From Liolophura sinensis (Eukaryota > Mollusca > Polyplacophora > Chitonida > Chitonidae), in NCBI RefSeq assembly GCF_032854445.1, contig NC_088300.1:21931608-21995607 (forward strand): a DNA stretch of 64,000 nucleotides, given 5' to 3'. Each line of letters starts with the position of its first letter. Positions within the stretch are counted from its first letter, which is position 1. The notes under the pieces are model-generated. The model ran no database searches, was not told where the DNA came from, and was given only the letters and a program-made list of their open reading frames with translations. Positions 37,826 to 49,529 of the stretch are shown here, piece by piece. Position numbers and translations under genes: made by a program.

Positions 37826-40181
37826 TAATTGGTGTAATGCAGCATCTTGTCGATATACTTCAGATTTTTATTTAAGCCTGGCTTAACTCTAACACTCTGC
37901 TGAACAAGTGTCCCCTAGTGTCTTTTCTACCATGGGCTTCTCTATCATGTATTTACAACCCCAAAGGAATTAGAGGATAAATTTATTCGTACTCAGGTGA
38001 GATCAAGGTTAAAATATAGGACCAGAGAGTATGGATTTATTTATTTATTTGATTAGTGTTTTACGCCGTGCTCAAAAATATTTCCCTTATGCGACGGCGG
38101 CCAGCATTATGGCGCCAGAGTCTCTTGTCAATTTACCTGAATTTTTTCTATCTGTTCGTGTTACCCCTAGCACTATTACTGAAGCAAAATAATATTTCTG
38201 TTCTCTTTATTCAGTCAGGGAGGTAGAAATATTTCTACCTCCATGATTAGACCAATAAAAGTCGAGTCTCTTTCCCTTCGATAATACTGTGTTGTTAGAA
38301 CAAAGGAGGTAACAAGGGTCCAAGTAGTCGACTAGAAAGTGTGACCCTATGGGTGACTTGATGAGTTTACACTTACGTGTCTGCTGGAGTGGATGTGATG
38401 TCTTGTTAAGTAGGAGTACTTGGGGGATGTGGTGCTACTTTTGCCAACTGTGCTGTTTTAGAGGTAATATTTTCTTCGGTGTGTTCGACACCAATTTCAG
38501 AATTTTAGATAAACAATGCCCCGATTTCGGTCGTGTGTTTCACGCCCTTTTGTATTTTGGATAGATTGAGAACAGTGGAACGATGATTTTTGTGCAGTGT
38601 CACAATCGCCGGACTCCGTACACGTGTGGGCTCTAGATGGAACCCTCAAGGCATATGAAATTGGTATATCTGTTTATAGATTTATGCAGAAACATAGCCC
38701 TATATGCAAGCACTGAGTTACGGTGCACTCTTTGGTTCTCAGTGTGATGTCGTCAACGTAATAATATAGTCCGCTGTGTGGCGTTGTTGTCCACCGTCTC
38801 TTGTCCATTTCTACATACGATGTGTGTCAGTTTGGTGATATGCTGGTCCAGGTAGACTGAACCAAAACTTCTCCGTGTGCATGGCTAACAGAACACAGTC
38901 GTAAAAGTGACACGGTTAGAAAAAAATCAAAAAATAAAAAAAAACCATACACACAGTAAAAGTGATGTAGTTAGAAAAAGCTAAGTATAAAAAATAACAC
39001 AACTTTCAGAGTGTCAGGTTTATTTAAGTAAGTCATGCTCACGAGATAATTGACCAATAGAAATGCACAGTTATGTCGTGCGCAGTAAAAACATCACTGA
39101 AACTGAAAATTGTGTTGTTGTTTGTTATTTGCTCTGTTTGCAATTTGTTTTTCTAACCATGCATGTCACTTTTACAGCTCCATACATCCGCCATGTTTAC
39201 TCGGAGACAGCGGCCACGCGAAGTTCCGAACATTGCCTATCACGAAAGGAAATTTCAAACATGGCGAGTGAATGACAGATGATGCTTGTAGATCATGTAC
39301 ACGGAGAAGTTTGGCTTGTGTGTGTGTGTAAGGCGAACCATATCGTTAAACCGAAACAAATATAAACCTCTTTTATCACCAAATTGATGTAAATATAGAT
39401 ATGTTTTTCCGAGTTAGAAACAATTAGAACATATTTACAAGATTGAGAAGGGAAATGACCATACATAGACTCCGTATAGCATAACGCTTTGGCATAGTTC
39501 ACTTTATGTTGTTTAAAGTCGTTTGCTTAGGTGGCGGTTAGCATCTGTTGCATTTATAGCCTTTCTCTCGACATACTCAAAAATATACATATTTTTTTCA
39601 CTTTAACTGTAAACTGTATTGGTTAAACCAGGCTATGTGATTTTGGTATGCCCATAATGTATTTTTATTTATGTGGAGTTTGTTTCAAATAAACTTCATG
39701 GTCATGGGTAGACCGGAATTGATGTTTATTCAAATATAACGAAGCCTATTTAATATTCAAGCACGTTATAGACTGTATGAAATGATCATCAATAAGTAAA
39801 TGTATTATTTGATTGTTTATAAATTAACGACATTATCTGATAGTGAATTCACAGGAATCCTGTCAGTGCTGTATGACTAACTGCCTCCATGGCCTGTGTA
39901 TTAGCATGAAATGTTGACCAGTTGATAAGGTGTTATTAATACTAATTTTTTAATGGTTATCGTATTGTCTGGACTGGAACTTGGTCACCTTATTACGGAA
40001 TATCTTGAGGGTTGTTAGAAACTGCTGAAATCATAACTGGTGCAAATTTTTGAATACAGTGTCTAATGAATGCCAGTTTTGTATTCGTTATAGGGTCCAA
40101 AGCTTACAGAACACACGCGAAACTGTGACTCACACTTGTGTTCGCTCTCCATTTTGTTCAGCCTTTCCGGATGCCGTCATT
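37826..40181. other. Spacer between GH10 A and B
   Basis: No supported gene. It contains a minus-orientation SINE family 1 tail at 38034-38113 (GATTAGTGTTTTACGCCGTG, GCGACGGCGGCCAGCATTAT). No first exon of the pseudogene B set is found here or further downstream before 41774. Confidence 0.5.
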
Positions 40182-40345
40182 GTGATGACTTATAACCTCT
40201 ACAACTTACAGTGATGTCACCGTGATGACTTAGAACATCTACAACTTACAGTGACGTCAATGTGATGATTTAGAACCGCTAAAGCTTATAGTGACGTCAA
40301 AGTGATGATTTAGAACCTGTACAACTTACAGTGACGTCACCGAGT
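40182..40345. repeat. 40-bp tandem repeat carrying CRE-like palindromes
   Basis: Four units begin GTGATGA(C/T)T at 40182, 40222, 40262 and 40302, each ending in ACAACTTACAGTGACGTCA or a close variant. The palindrome TGACGTCA, the consensus cAMP-response element, is exact at 40252-40259, 40292-40299 and 40332-40339, and appears as TGATGTCA at 40212-40219. Whether it regulates anything is not shown by the sequence. Confidence 0.85.
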
Positions 40346-40394
40346 GAAACCTCTACAATAAATAAGGCGAACAGCATAGACAGATAAGGCCAAT

Positions 40395-40955
40395 TTCCAC
40401 TGCACGCAGCCTCCCAAAATCCTCGCAGCACGCTGCAACGTCACGCCACATGGGCAATTTCCACCGCGCGCCGCGCCGCGCCGCATGACAAAGGAGCAGG
40501 TTGTTGATATAAGATGGCTGTCACCGCCAAGCATAGCAACCGCGACGATACTGATGACGACTCAGAAGAATTGCTTCTTTCGCTAATTGTAGCAACGACA
40601 GGAAACGAACTGTTAGAAGCCCCGTTTTTTCCTTTCTTGTATGACCATTTCCACTGTACGCCGCGGGGCTCCGGTGCGGAGCCGCATCATTTTGTGCGGC
40701 GCCGCTCGATAGCTTCATTTCTATTCCCAAGCCGTGCGGCGTCATTTTAAACCAATCATTTGCCAGTGCAATCGTTTGTCCCTTTGTTGTCTATTTCCAA
40801 GAAGGCTTCTCCATCTCGGACCGAAGACGATCTTTTCTCATTAACCTTGTTTCTGAACGATCAGTTTTGTTTAACAAAGCCACTACAAGATTTAAATATT
40901 CGCGACAATGCTTGGCAGTGCATAGCTGAACAGCTAAATACAGCCTCAGGTTAGT
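40395..40955 (+). mobile_element. GC-rich DNA-transposon remnant, possibly PIF/Harbinger-like with MADF-like ORF
   Basis: Three blocks built on (A)TTTCCAC(C/T)G followed by GC-rich CGCGCCGCGCCGC-type sequence lie near 40390, 40453 and 40648. Between and after them are frames from ATG 40514 (acidic DDTDDDSEELLLSLI) and around 40820-40954 (LFLNDQFCLTKPLQDLNIRD, then NAWQCIAEQLNTASG), the latter followed by a GT. The NAW..IAEQL pattern resembles the MADF/Myb-like DNA-binding proteins of Harbinger-type elements. The family assignment is tentative; terminal repeats and target duplication were not resolved. Confidence 0.4.
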
Positions 40956-41773
40956 CAGCCTATGAAAAAAAAAACATGTAGCTCAAAATCAGAACACACA
41001 CCTGCGACCTAATCAGGCCCTATTTCCTCACTCAACTCCTCTTTGCAGGTGATCTTTTAAATCTGCTATGTTCACAGTTTGATTCAAAACCGGTTTGGTT
41101 GCATTCACACCTATACAAATTTAATCACGGTGTGTGTGTATGTTACCAAATTATGGACGGAGTTATTGTGCTGCTCGCAAACAACTGTTTTGGAAAACAC
41201 TCTGCGAACAACAAAGTGCAAGACGGACAGTATTAGGAATATTTGGATTGTTTGCCCTGTATGTATCTGCATGATTCTAATGGAAGAAAAATGTCTTTTA
41301 GATTTTTGGATTTGTCCGCCGGTTTTTGACAGGCAGCTTCAACACAGTAGGGTACAATATAGTAGTAAAAGATATCATTGATGCTAGTGATATCACGGAT
41401 TTCGTTGCGGAGACAAGATGCCATTTTCATGCTAGTTTCCACCAAGGTCTGCCATGAGCTTTTAATGCGATGGAACTTTTTCGTATCGTGGGTGTATTAT
41501 ATGAGGAACATATGAGCACTGTCCCTCCCTTTTCAACTTGACTGACAGAACACAATAAATGTGTTCTTTGCACTAATTAAAAGGTTAAAGATACAGTATT
41601 CCCTATACGACAGAATGTTCTTGAGTTAGCTAAAGGTGTCCTACAGGTTTGGCTTGGACTTAAATATTCGTAGATGAAATATAAGTATGTACCCTGTTTA
41701 ATATTTTTATGTAAAGATCATTCAGCAATGAATGGCAAGAGCACGGTAGCCTAATGTTCCCTTTTGTTTGTAT
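40956..41773. other. Spacer upstream of pseudogene B
   Basis: No gene or repeat recognised. The signal-peptide exon expected before pseudogene B exon 2 was looked for here and not found. Confidence 0.4.
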
Positions 41774-42060
41774 GAAAATATACTATCAAGGTACGGGTCA
41801 ACCAGTGTCTGTTGTCGAAGGCCTCTTGTATCACGTGCAAGTCTGGGTGAAAATGTTGAACGATAAACAGCAGCATCCAGCATATAGGGCTGATGGTGAA
41901 CAACATTCTCAAGAACGATACGTGTATAGGTGGTCCTGTCTCATGTCAGAAGCAAGGTAATTCCAAACTGAATGCTTCAACTAATGCCGTCAATATGTTT
42001 CCATTTTGTATACAAATGTAGAGAAAAACTTTAGTTTGCATAGATATTTTTATTTAATCT

Positions 42061-42200
42061 GACTGCCACAGGTATAGGCATTCATTCTGACCGCAACAGG
42101 TATTTGCATTCATTTTGACCGCCACACGTATTTGCATTCATTCTGACCGAGACACGTATTTTCATTTGATCTGACCACAATAGGTATTTGCTTTTCACAT
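42061..42200. repeat. 28-bp tandem repeat, about 5 copies
   Basis: Units of the type GACCGC.ACA.GTATTTGCAT begin at 42061, 42089, 42117, 42145 and 42173, in an intron of pseudogene B. The last unit runs into a 32-bp stretch that is found again at the exon 4 duplication junction (42816-42847). Confidence 0.85.
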
Positions 42201-42690
42201 TGGACGATCTAAACTGTTACAGTTTTCAATTTCCTTCAGAATAAACATGACTGTTACAATGTATTAAATGGCAAAGGCCATTGCTGATTACGTACATGCA
42301 CATTATCACACCGTCTGATAAAGTACAACTTTTTCATCTTTAGATATAAATCTCTACAATACGATATCAGCGCCGGTTCCTGTTAGCACATAATATGGCT
42401 GGGTCCTCTTGTCTGGAGAAATCACCGCTTCGTCCTGTAAGTAGCCTACCTTCGATTTTTATAAAGATTCAAGCGTTCGTTAATTCGGAAGTGGAAAGGT
42501 GCTCGAAAAGTCGCAACCTCAAGTTTTAAGATGAAAATCCACTCCAGCTTATTCAGCTTCTGTATTAATTCAATACGGAGTTTCCAGTTTTATAGTTTTC
42601 CATAACAAACAGTTATTAACTGAAATGCCAGTAATCTTCTGGGTGTATGACTGATTGCCCTGTGTCATTTGTGCCTTTGTAGCTCTGTCC

Positions 42691-43004
42691 TAGTGCAGAA
42701 GCTATATCCAAGGTCCTGACCCCGGCCTTGGGTTTCTCGTGGACGACGCTTTCATGACTGAGATGCATGTCAACAACAACAAATGGGTGGGAGAGGCAAA
42801 TGCCAGGATAGACAAGGTATTTACTTTTCACATTGGACGATCTAAACTAGTGCAGAAGCTATATCCAAGGTCCTGACCCCGGCCTTGGGTTTCTCGTGGA
42901 CGACGCTTTCATGACTGAGATGCATGTCAACAACAACAATTGGGTTTGAGAGGCAAATGCCAGGATAGACAAGATGCGGAAGAACAACGTCAAGTAAGAA
43001 ATTA
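42691..43004 (+). repeat. 157-bp tandem duplication of exon 4 in pseudogene B
   Basis: TAGTGCAGAAGCTATATCCA begins at 42691 and again at 42848. Both copies carry the VDDAFMTEMHV-coding segment of exon 4. Only the second copy keeps the 3' end of the exon with a donor. The junction (42816-42847) consists of GGTATTTACTTTTCACATTG and flanking bases, closely matching 42183-42215 in the preceding intron. Confidence 0.92.
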
Positions 43005-43075
43005 AAAATGAAATTTTCCTTTAGCCTTATTCATATAATATAATGATGTCAAATTATTTGTCAAGGCTGCGTTAT

Positions 43076-43205
43076 ATTTATTTATTTGATTGGTATTTTT
43101 ACGCCACACTCAAGAATGTTTCACTTACACGACGGCGGCCAACAGTGTTGTGAGAAAAAATGGGGCAAAGCCTGGGGGAAAACCACGACAATCCGACTAC
43201 ATTAT
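43076..43205 (-). mobile_element. SINE family 1, minus orientation fragment
   Basis: TTATTTGATTGGTATTTTTA with CGCCACACTCAAGAATGTTT, CACGACGGCGGCCAACAG and GGGGCAAAGCCTGGGGGAAA correspond to the reverse complement of the family body, upstream of exon 5 of pseudogene B. Confidence 0.8.
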
Positions 43206-44941
43206 ACAGTTTTCAGCTATGGCTTGGCAGTGCTTCAGTAATATGGAGAAGAGAAGCAGGCCTCAGTGATATCAGGAAGACTTTTAATGCGCGGAATCGA
43301 CTTCGTAAAAGTCCGTAGAATACATGGAGAAAGAATTCGTCCAATTACATTTGCTGTAATCAACTTGTCGTTGTAGCTGACAATGGTGACAAGGCGAAAA
43401 TTTCCCTTGAAAGTATTAACGATCTGACAAAGACAATGTTGCCTTCAGACTTTGCAATTCAGGGTGACGACTGACAGTGGTGTGGATGCTAAAAAGTTAC
43501 GGGAAATTCACTATTCGCATATCTTCAAATAGCGTCGAAACTTTCATACTTTGATAAAAGCACTTAGAAAAAGTAACGGTTTCAGATATTGAACGAATGT
43601 ATTATTTATTTTTTCAGATTACACAGAAAAATTGCTCATTTCCGTTGGGGACAGTTGTAAACCCTTGGACCAAACGAGGAGTATCAGCAGATTATTACGA
43701 CAATTAGAACTGGGCGGTGATCGAGAGTGCCATGGAGTGAACATACTGGAACAAAGTATGGTATTTAATGCCTTTAGTGCCTTTTTGCTGCATGCAGCCA
43801 CCTGCTTTACCAGTCTATTTACATCATGTGCGTGCACCTTCATCTTAATTTCTTCTTTATTTTGCTTGCATTGTTCATTCGTGTCCGTATATGGTTTGTG
43901 GCGGACATCATTCAACTGAATGGACATTAACCAACCAGCCAGCCAACAAAAAATAGTGCCGTTTGGCGTTTAACCATCCCGTGAAACGTGTTCCCAGAAT
44001 ATACAAGCCCACGGCAAGTCATAAGGCTCTTTGGATAAAAGAGTGTGTAGAGGAGATGTTGTAAAGAGCACATTATAAGAACAAAAATTTGAATTCTTGG
44101 ATATGGCGTTAAAAAATAAACCAAGGCTTTTTTCATTAGCAGTTTGGAAGAAATTAAGACTTTATTGTTCTTTTATGACGAATTGTTAAAGTTGAATGTT
44201 TCTTATGAATGTAAAATTGAAGACATTCTTTCCGGGTCACTTGGACAATGTCACGTCTGAAAAGGCGATACGACATTTGAGGAGTCACGGTTCGGTCGTT
44301 TATATAATTGTACCTTTAATATTGTCACGCAGAACCTGAACCTTTTATCAGTGTAACTGCTGACTATATCTGTAAGCACACCAACGCGAATTCCAATGTT
44401 AGTCTATTTGTAAAAGCGCTTTCTTCGATTCCAGGGTTGCTCTGTTACGTTCATCACTTTAGATCTTCACCTAAACCAAACAACAAAAATGGAATAGTGT
44501 TAACTAAAATAGAAGTTCACAGCCTATCGGTTTATTTATAAAATCAACACACATTGTCGCTGACAATTTCATTATGCACAATAAAACCTTGAAATGTGTC
44601 ATTGTAGGCTAATGCATTCATACAGAGTGCTGATGCTTATTAGTATGTTCTTCCTGTTCCAGACTGAAGGTTAGAGGTCATAACCTTATTTGGGGCGCCT
44701 CGGCAACTTGACACTGAAAGTGGTTAACTCCCCTACCAGCAAGTGAGAACAAGGCTGAAGTCAAGAAACACATTCAAAACTTAGTTACACGCTCCAAGAG
44801 CTTGTACATAAAGACGATATTGTAAGCAATAGAAATATACTTTTTGCAGGGGAAATCTCACTTAACGTAATTTAATGCGCATATAATATAGAAACTATTA
44901 CAATATGCTTTCTTGAAATATGCACGCCTTGTATAAGCTTT

Positions 44942-45025
44942 GTGAGTGAGTGAGTGAGTGAGTGAGTGCATGGGGTTCAACGTCGTACCTAAACAATTTT
45001 TCATTCATATGACGACGAAGTATAA
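44942..45025 (-). mobile_element. SINE family 2 tail fragment with (GTGA)n
   Basis: A (GTGA)6 run is followed by GGGGTTCAACGTCGTACCTA, CAATTTTTCATTCATATGAC and GACGAAG, the inverted 3' tail seen at 46625-46700. The head is absent. Confidence 0.75.
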
Positions 45026-46624
45026 ACTTTGTGGATGAAACATTGTCGTACTTAACAGTATCACCTAATTCTTTCACAGGGATTATCAGATCAAAAACAG
45101 CTTTTGTGTTGTAGAGCAGAACATTGGGACGTATTCAACGGGTTACTTCACGGCCACTTCTACGCGAACCAATTCCACGATACGGAATACACCCGGAAGA
45201 TTTTCCGATTGGTCCGGCCCTACGACCCGGATGTCAGGGTGTTCCTCAACGATTATTACGTCGTCGCAGGAGGCGGCTACACGCAAGTTAGAAACTAACA
45301 TTTTATGTAGAGTTTTTTTTTTAAATCATAGAATAATAGAAGTTTGATGAGTCTTATGATCAGGCGGATTATGGTATTCTTCTCCACTTTCATACAAGTG
45401 TTTTCATTAATCTGTACTTGATAATCTATACGTTTCAGCAAAAATATTCCCACTTCATGTTACCCATTAACCAGCTTGTGTTGGTAGCCTTGGTCACAAA
45501 TCTTAATGCTTATTAAATGTGATTATATAATGTGGGTACAATCATCTTATTCATAGGCCTACTGACCCCACGGGACGCAACACCCGTCCTTGGGGTTTAA
45601 TGCCACCAGGGGGCATATTTATCAAAAGTCTTAAGACTTAAGGTCAAAAATTCAAACACAGCTAAGATGATTTGCTCTAGGAGACTTTGTACATTGATAC
45701 TATGCTACAGAAGAGTGTACCAACCGTAATTTGGTAATTTTCTTTCCTGTTCTGAGTTTGGCTTATTAAGCACTTACATTTAAGTCTAAATTTTTTGATA
45801 TATACGGGCGCAGTTCTTCATTTAGGCCTACTTACGATAAACCGTTCACTGTTGTGTTTTCTTCTCACCGTGCCAGTGACATTTATTCCTTGTATTTGCT
45901 TTCTGTTTTAAATAGGTTAACTATTGAATGACCTGAAAATGGTGTATACCGGTACACTATTATTCAATTCAGTTTAACAAGATGGATGAATATTAGAGAT
46001 AATTAACTTCCACCGGCGTATATACCCCAACGCAAGGATTTCAAAACGTCGAATACGCACATGTGAGTCATGGGCGTTCAATGTCAGTTTGATTCACCGC
46101 CAATTCCTATGTTAATTAAGGTAAACCACTGATATACACTTGGTGGGTGATTTCATACAATTAACTGATTCGTGATTAACATAAATTTTCTTTGATGAGA
46201 GGGATTGTGAGATCAGGCCTATAGATTCAAGCTGTTGTCAGAGTAAAAGATAAACGCACTCAATGCCCACAGACCCATGGTACAATAGACACAACCACAA
46301 ACATTTTAATCGATGAATTACGTGCAGTCATCAGGTATGTTCATATTTCATCAATTATGTTTACAATATACAACAATGTATATAACTTGCACTCAATATG
46401 TTGTAATGCTTATTTTATGAACTAAGCCGACATTTACTGTACAGTGTTTTTCAAATTTTGAGTCATTACATAGCATTTGTGTGATAATTGGCGAAAATCA
46501 TCGAAACGCATGTCTGTCCTAAAAAGGGTTTTAGTAATAATAATGCAAATTCGCTTCAGCAAAGAGTTGACCGTCTGGCCTAAGCTGTAGTGCCTTTATG
46601 GGTAACAGAGGTGGATGTGATGAG

Positions 46625-46987
46625 AGAGTGAGTGCTTAGGGTTTAACGTCGTGCTCGACAATTTTTCAGTCATATGACGACGAAGGAATTCTTAGGGTGT
46701 ATGTGATGTGCCTCCTTGTTGCAGCGCGGATTTCCACCGCTGTTGGAAATCTAGTGCTGCTTCATTGAAATGACTTACCGGTAAGCCGCCCCGCCCAAGC
46801 GGGCCATTATACTTATACGGGTCAACCAGTCGTTGTATTATCCTAAATATATCCTATATCTTCATGCTCAACGTCAAGCGAGGAAATTACAACTTCCTCT
46901 TTTAAAGTCTTAGGTGTGACTCGACGCAGAATTGATCACGGATCTACCGCTCCCGACCAACCAACTGTGCTATCCGGCCGGTCTGGG
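46625..46987 (-). mobile_element. SINE family 2 inserted in exon 11 of pseudogene B, with target-site duplication
   Basis: Exon 11 is continuous with gene C up to TGTGATGAG at 46616-46624, is then interrupted, and resumes after a second TGTGATGAG at 46988-46996. These 9 bases form a target-site duplication around a 363-bp insert. Read on the minus strand the insert starts with a tRNA-like head (GGATAGCACAGTTGGTTGG, then TCCGTGATCAATTC) and ends with CGTCGTCATATGACTGAAAA, ACGTTAAACCCTAAGCACTC and a short TCACTCTCTC tail. This is a precise retrotransposition footprint. Confidence 0.92.
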
Positions 46988-47595
46988 TGTGATGAGCGAT
47001 GATGAGCATCAGAGGGCTGACCAAGCTTACTGGATGTTATTTTCGCACCCAGCGGTAGAGGGCATCCTGACTTGGGGTTCCTGGAGCAAGCATCGCTGGA
47101 GAAGAAACGGCGCGGCCCTAGTGTCAGGGCGAGATGTCAGGGTATTTCCTTTAGGCATTTTACCGCAAAGTTGAAGTCAAGATCAACCATAGATGAAAGA
47201 CTTTTCATTTTAAGGGAGTTAAAAGTAATAATCAACTAAGAAATTTTGCCGTTTAAAAGATTTATACTCAGAAATGCAAGTTTTGTGTTTTATTTTTAAA
47301 AAGTCAAATTAAATCTGAAACCCGGCAGTCTGTTTAGTCATGTATTGGCCACTGAAACCGCTACATATGAATGAGGGATGCAAAGCATGTCACAATCAAA
47401 ATGGTTGTCTGGAAGATGTCTACAACGTGAACAAAAGGTACTTTCTTCTCGGTCTACTCAGTTTATTTCCGGCTATTACTGTCCTGTTACTACAAATTTC
47501 GAGTAACAGTAAAAGATGGATATGGCCCGTGGCAAGTCAGTGTAGGTCTCAGAAAAATAAGACAACGGATTTAGCTCACCATTCAAATGTGATCA

Positions 47596-47601
<6 letters not shown>

Positions 47602-47673
<72 letters not shown>
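47602..47673. repeat. (TA)n microsatellite
   Basis: Uninterrupted TA repeat of about 72 bp. Confidence 0.97.
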
Positions 47674-47676
<3 letters not shown>

Positions 47677-48574
47677 GCTTAGCAATCTGTTTGCCATATT
47701 TTATTCGTGTACTGTGTCATCGACCTGGCTTTCCATTGAGAGGGCACTACTAGACGTCATTAAAACCTCAAACCCGCAACAAGGTGACACCACGGCGATA
47801 TGATTAATCCAGTGTGGACCGCCAAAAACCAAACCAGAAAAGAATGGAAAAAAGTTGACTGGGGAGAACATTTCGGTAACACTTACATTATTGGTAGTGT
47901 ACACTGATGAGATCCATGTCAAGAAGTCATTGCTAGTTTTCCGTAGATCTTGGATTTCGATTAAACAATTTATGGACCACGGTCCTCGTGTGAACTACAA
48001 ACGCGCATCATGAAACATTAATGTATTAGTTTCAGTAGAAGTCACCACTACCACTTCAGACCTTAGAGGGGCACATTTCAAAACAGCCGATGTAATCGGG
48101 AATATGCGATATTCGACTTCGTTTCGACTGTGGGCAAAACATATCACTACACTGTCGATTTTTCGATTTGACACCACCGTATACTCGTCAGTTATGAACT
48201 GATACCGGAAGACAATTCATTTGTCTTCATCCCATAAAACTGTATTGGTATATAAAGCATCGGAAATATTTTTATTTTGGATTACGTTGATAGATTATCA
48301 TCAAAATAAATACAAATTGAAAAACGCAACTCTCGAGGCTGCATTTCCAGTGTGACGTCTCATTCATCCCTGCAGTCTGTTACGTATTTTCTCTATAGAT
48401 TTCCATGAAGTCGAATGCCCGTTATTGTAATTCCTGTACACACAACACGCCCAAAAGTTCTTAGTCAGGGACACAACGCATACAACGGATGAAAGACTAT
48501 AATATCAACAGAAATCTTCCAACATGAGCTGTAAGAACGCGAAGAACACAAAATAATATGCAAACGTCCTTCTC

Positions 48575-48905
48575 TCCGTTTCAGGGTTTACATGTGACTC
48601 GAGATCTCTTCGGTGGCTTAATAGAACGTCCGCTTCGAAGTCGAAAGACCTGGGAGCAAACCCTGGTCGGATCAGGTTGGCGCTCAGCACTGAGAGGTTA
48701 GAAATCTGACTGGCTGGCCTGCTGTCAGTATAAGGTGACTGGATGGGGTGTCATGTCTGGTGTCTTTGGCATGATGCTTCATTGGCGGCTGTACTATGGC
48801 GGCATGACCCTGACATAACATATGTTAACAGGACTTATGACTTATCGTCGTTATATGACTGAAAAATTAGTGATTACGATGTAAAACCCCGAGCATACAT
48901 ATAGT
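48575..48905 (+). mobile_element. SINE family 2 copy with tRNA-like head
   Basis: The head contains GGTGGCTTAATAGAACGTC (A-box region) and GGGAGCAAACCCTGG (B-box region). The body CTGTCAGTATAAGGTGACTG and GTGTCATGTCTGGTGTCTTT is followed by the tail CGTCGTTATATGACTGAAAA, ATTACGATGTAAAACCCCGA and GCATACATAT. Tail and body match the copies at 37575 and (inverted) 46625. Confidence 0.85.
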
Positions 48906-49529
48906 CGTCAGTCGTATAGAATATTCTCAGTTATTGGCATGAGAGACATCCTACATGTATGTCAACAGGGAACATTTCATATTGAAACAAGTCGATCCAA
49001 GCGATGTAGTCTTTTCCGCTATACGTTATACTTTCCATACAGCAATGTTCGAAAAGCGAAGAGGTAACGGTATTTCACAGGTACTGCTGTGTATCAGACA
49101 CTGATATATTTTCACGCGATTGGGAAGAGTCTTGTTAACGTGGGAAATATAGTAATGTTGAACATATTGTCAAACAGTTGATCAAAGTTAATCAGTAACT
49201 TTTTAACCGTATTTAAATGCACATAAAAGGAAGATTATAAACCAGAAAGAAAGTGTGGAAATTGAACAATAAAACATTTTACTTTCACTTGAGCAGAAAA
49301 CAGAAGAATTTTATCTAAGCTTTAGTGTGTATTCTTATCAAAGCTACGAAATATTTTTTCACTTTACGGTGTACAGAAACATTAGGAAACGCAAAATCAT
49401 ATAGATATGACAAGGTTCCTATGGGAAGTGTACATCTGGTGTCTGCGGTGTAGATTAGACGGTTATTGACACGAAAGATTCCATTTAACTCAACACATTG
49501 GGATCAACAGCTTCTGGCAAATTTTAACC

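Larger units (their letters stand above)
41774..47141 (+). pseudogene. GH10 pseudogene B (exons 2-11 recognisable, multiply disabled)
   Basis: Exon relics aligned to C and D: 41774-41917, 42344-42436, 42682-42993 (exon 4, internally duplicated), 43463-43507, 43618-43766, 44235-44290, 44663-44803, 45115-45286, 46016-46120 and 46560-47141 (exon 11, split by a SINE). Several relic lengths still match the functional exons exactly (93, 56, 141, 172, 105). Lesions: exon 2 has one extra base and lost both splice sites; TAA at 42391-42393; TAG in the first exon 4 segment and TGA at 42947-42949; TAG at 43705-43707 and a further TGA in exon 6; acceptor and donor of exon 7 are mutated; stops in exons 8, 10 and 11; and GGG (Gly) replaces the acid/base Glu at 45140-45142. 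Exon 11 also has a 9-bp deletion. Exons 1 and 12 are not found. The nucleophile segment still reads VTEVDV. Confidence 0.92.
47142..49529. other. Spacer between pseudogene B and gene C
   Basis: The expected exon 12 of pseudogene B is not found. The spacer holds a (TA)n tract at 47602-47673 and a SINE family 2 copy at 48575-48905. The last few hundred bases should contain the gene C promoter, but no clear TATA box is seen. Confidence 0.5.

Noticed and set aside
38725-38840. Possible SINE family 2 fragment
   Set aside because: Only short, weak resemblance (GTGTGGCGTTGTTGTCC); not enough to annotate.
40337-40745. Minus-strand open frames in the GC-rich island
   Set aside because: GC-rich DNA has few stops by composition; the peptides lack any family pattern and overlap the palindromic GC blocks.
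43619-43927. Overlapping open frames on both strands around pseudogene B exon 6
   Set aside because: The plus frame is a shifted reading of the exon 6 relic and the minus frame is its shadow; the aligned frame contains TAG and TGA.
44942-44969. (GTGA)n run as an independent satellite
   Set aside because: It directly adjoins the inverted tail of SINE family 2 and is better explained as that element's variable tail.
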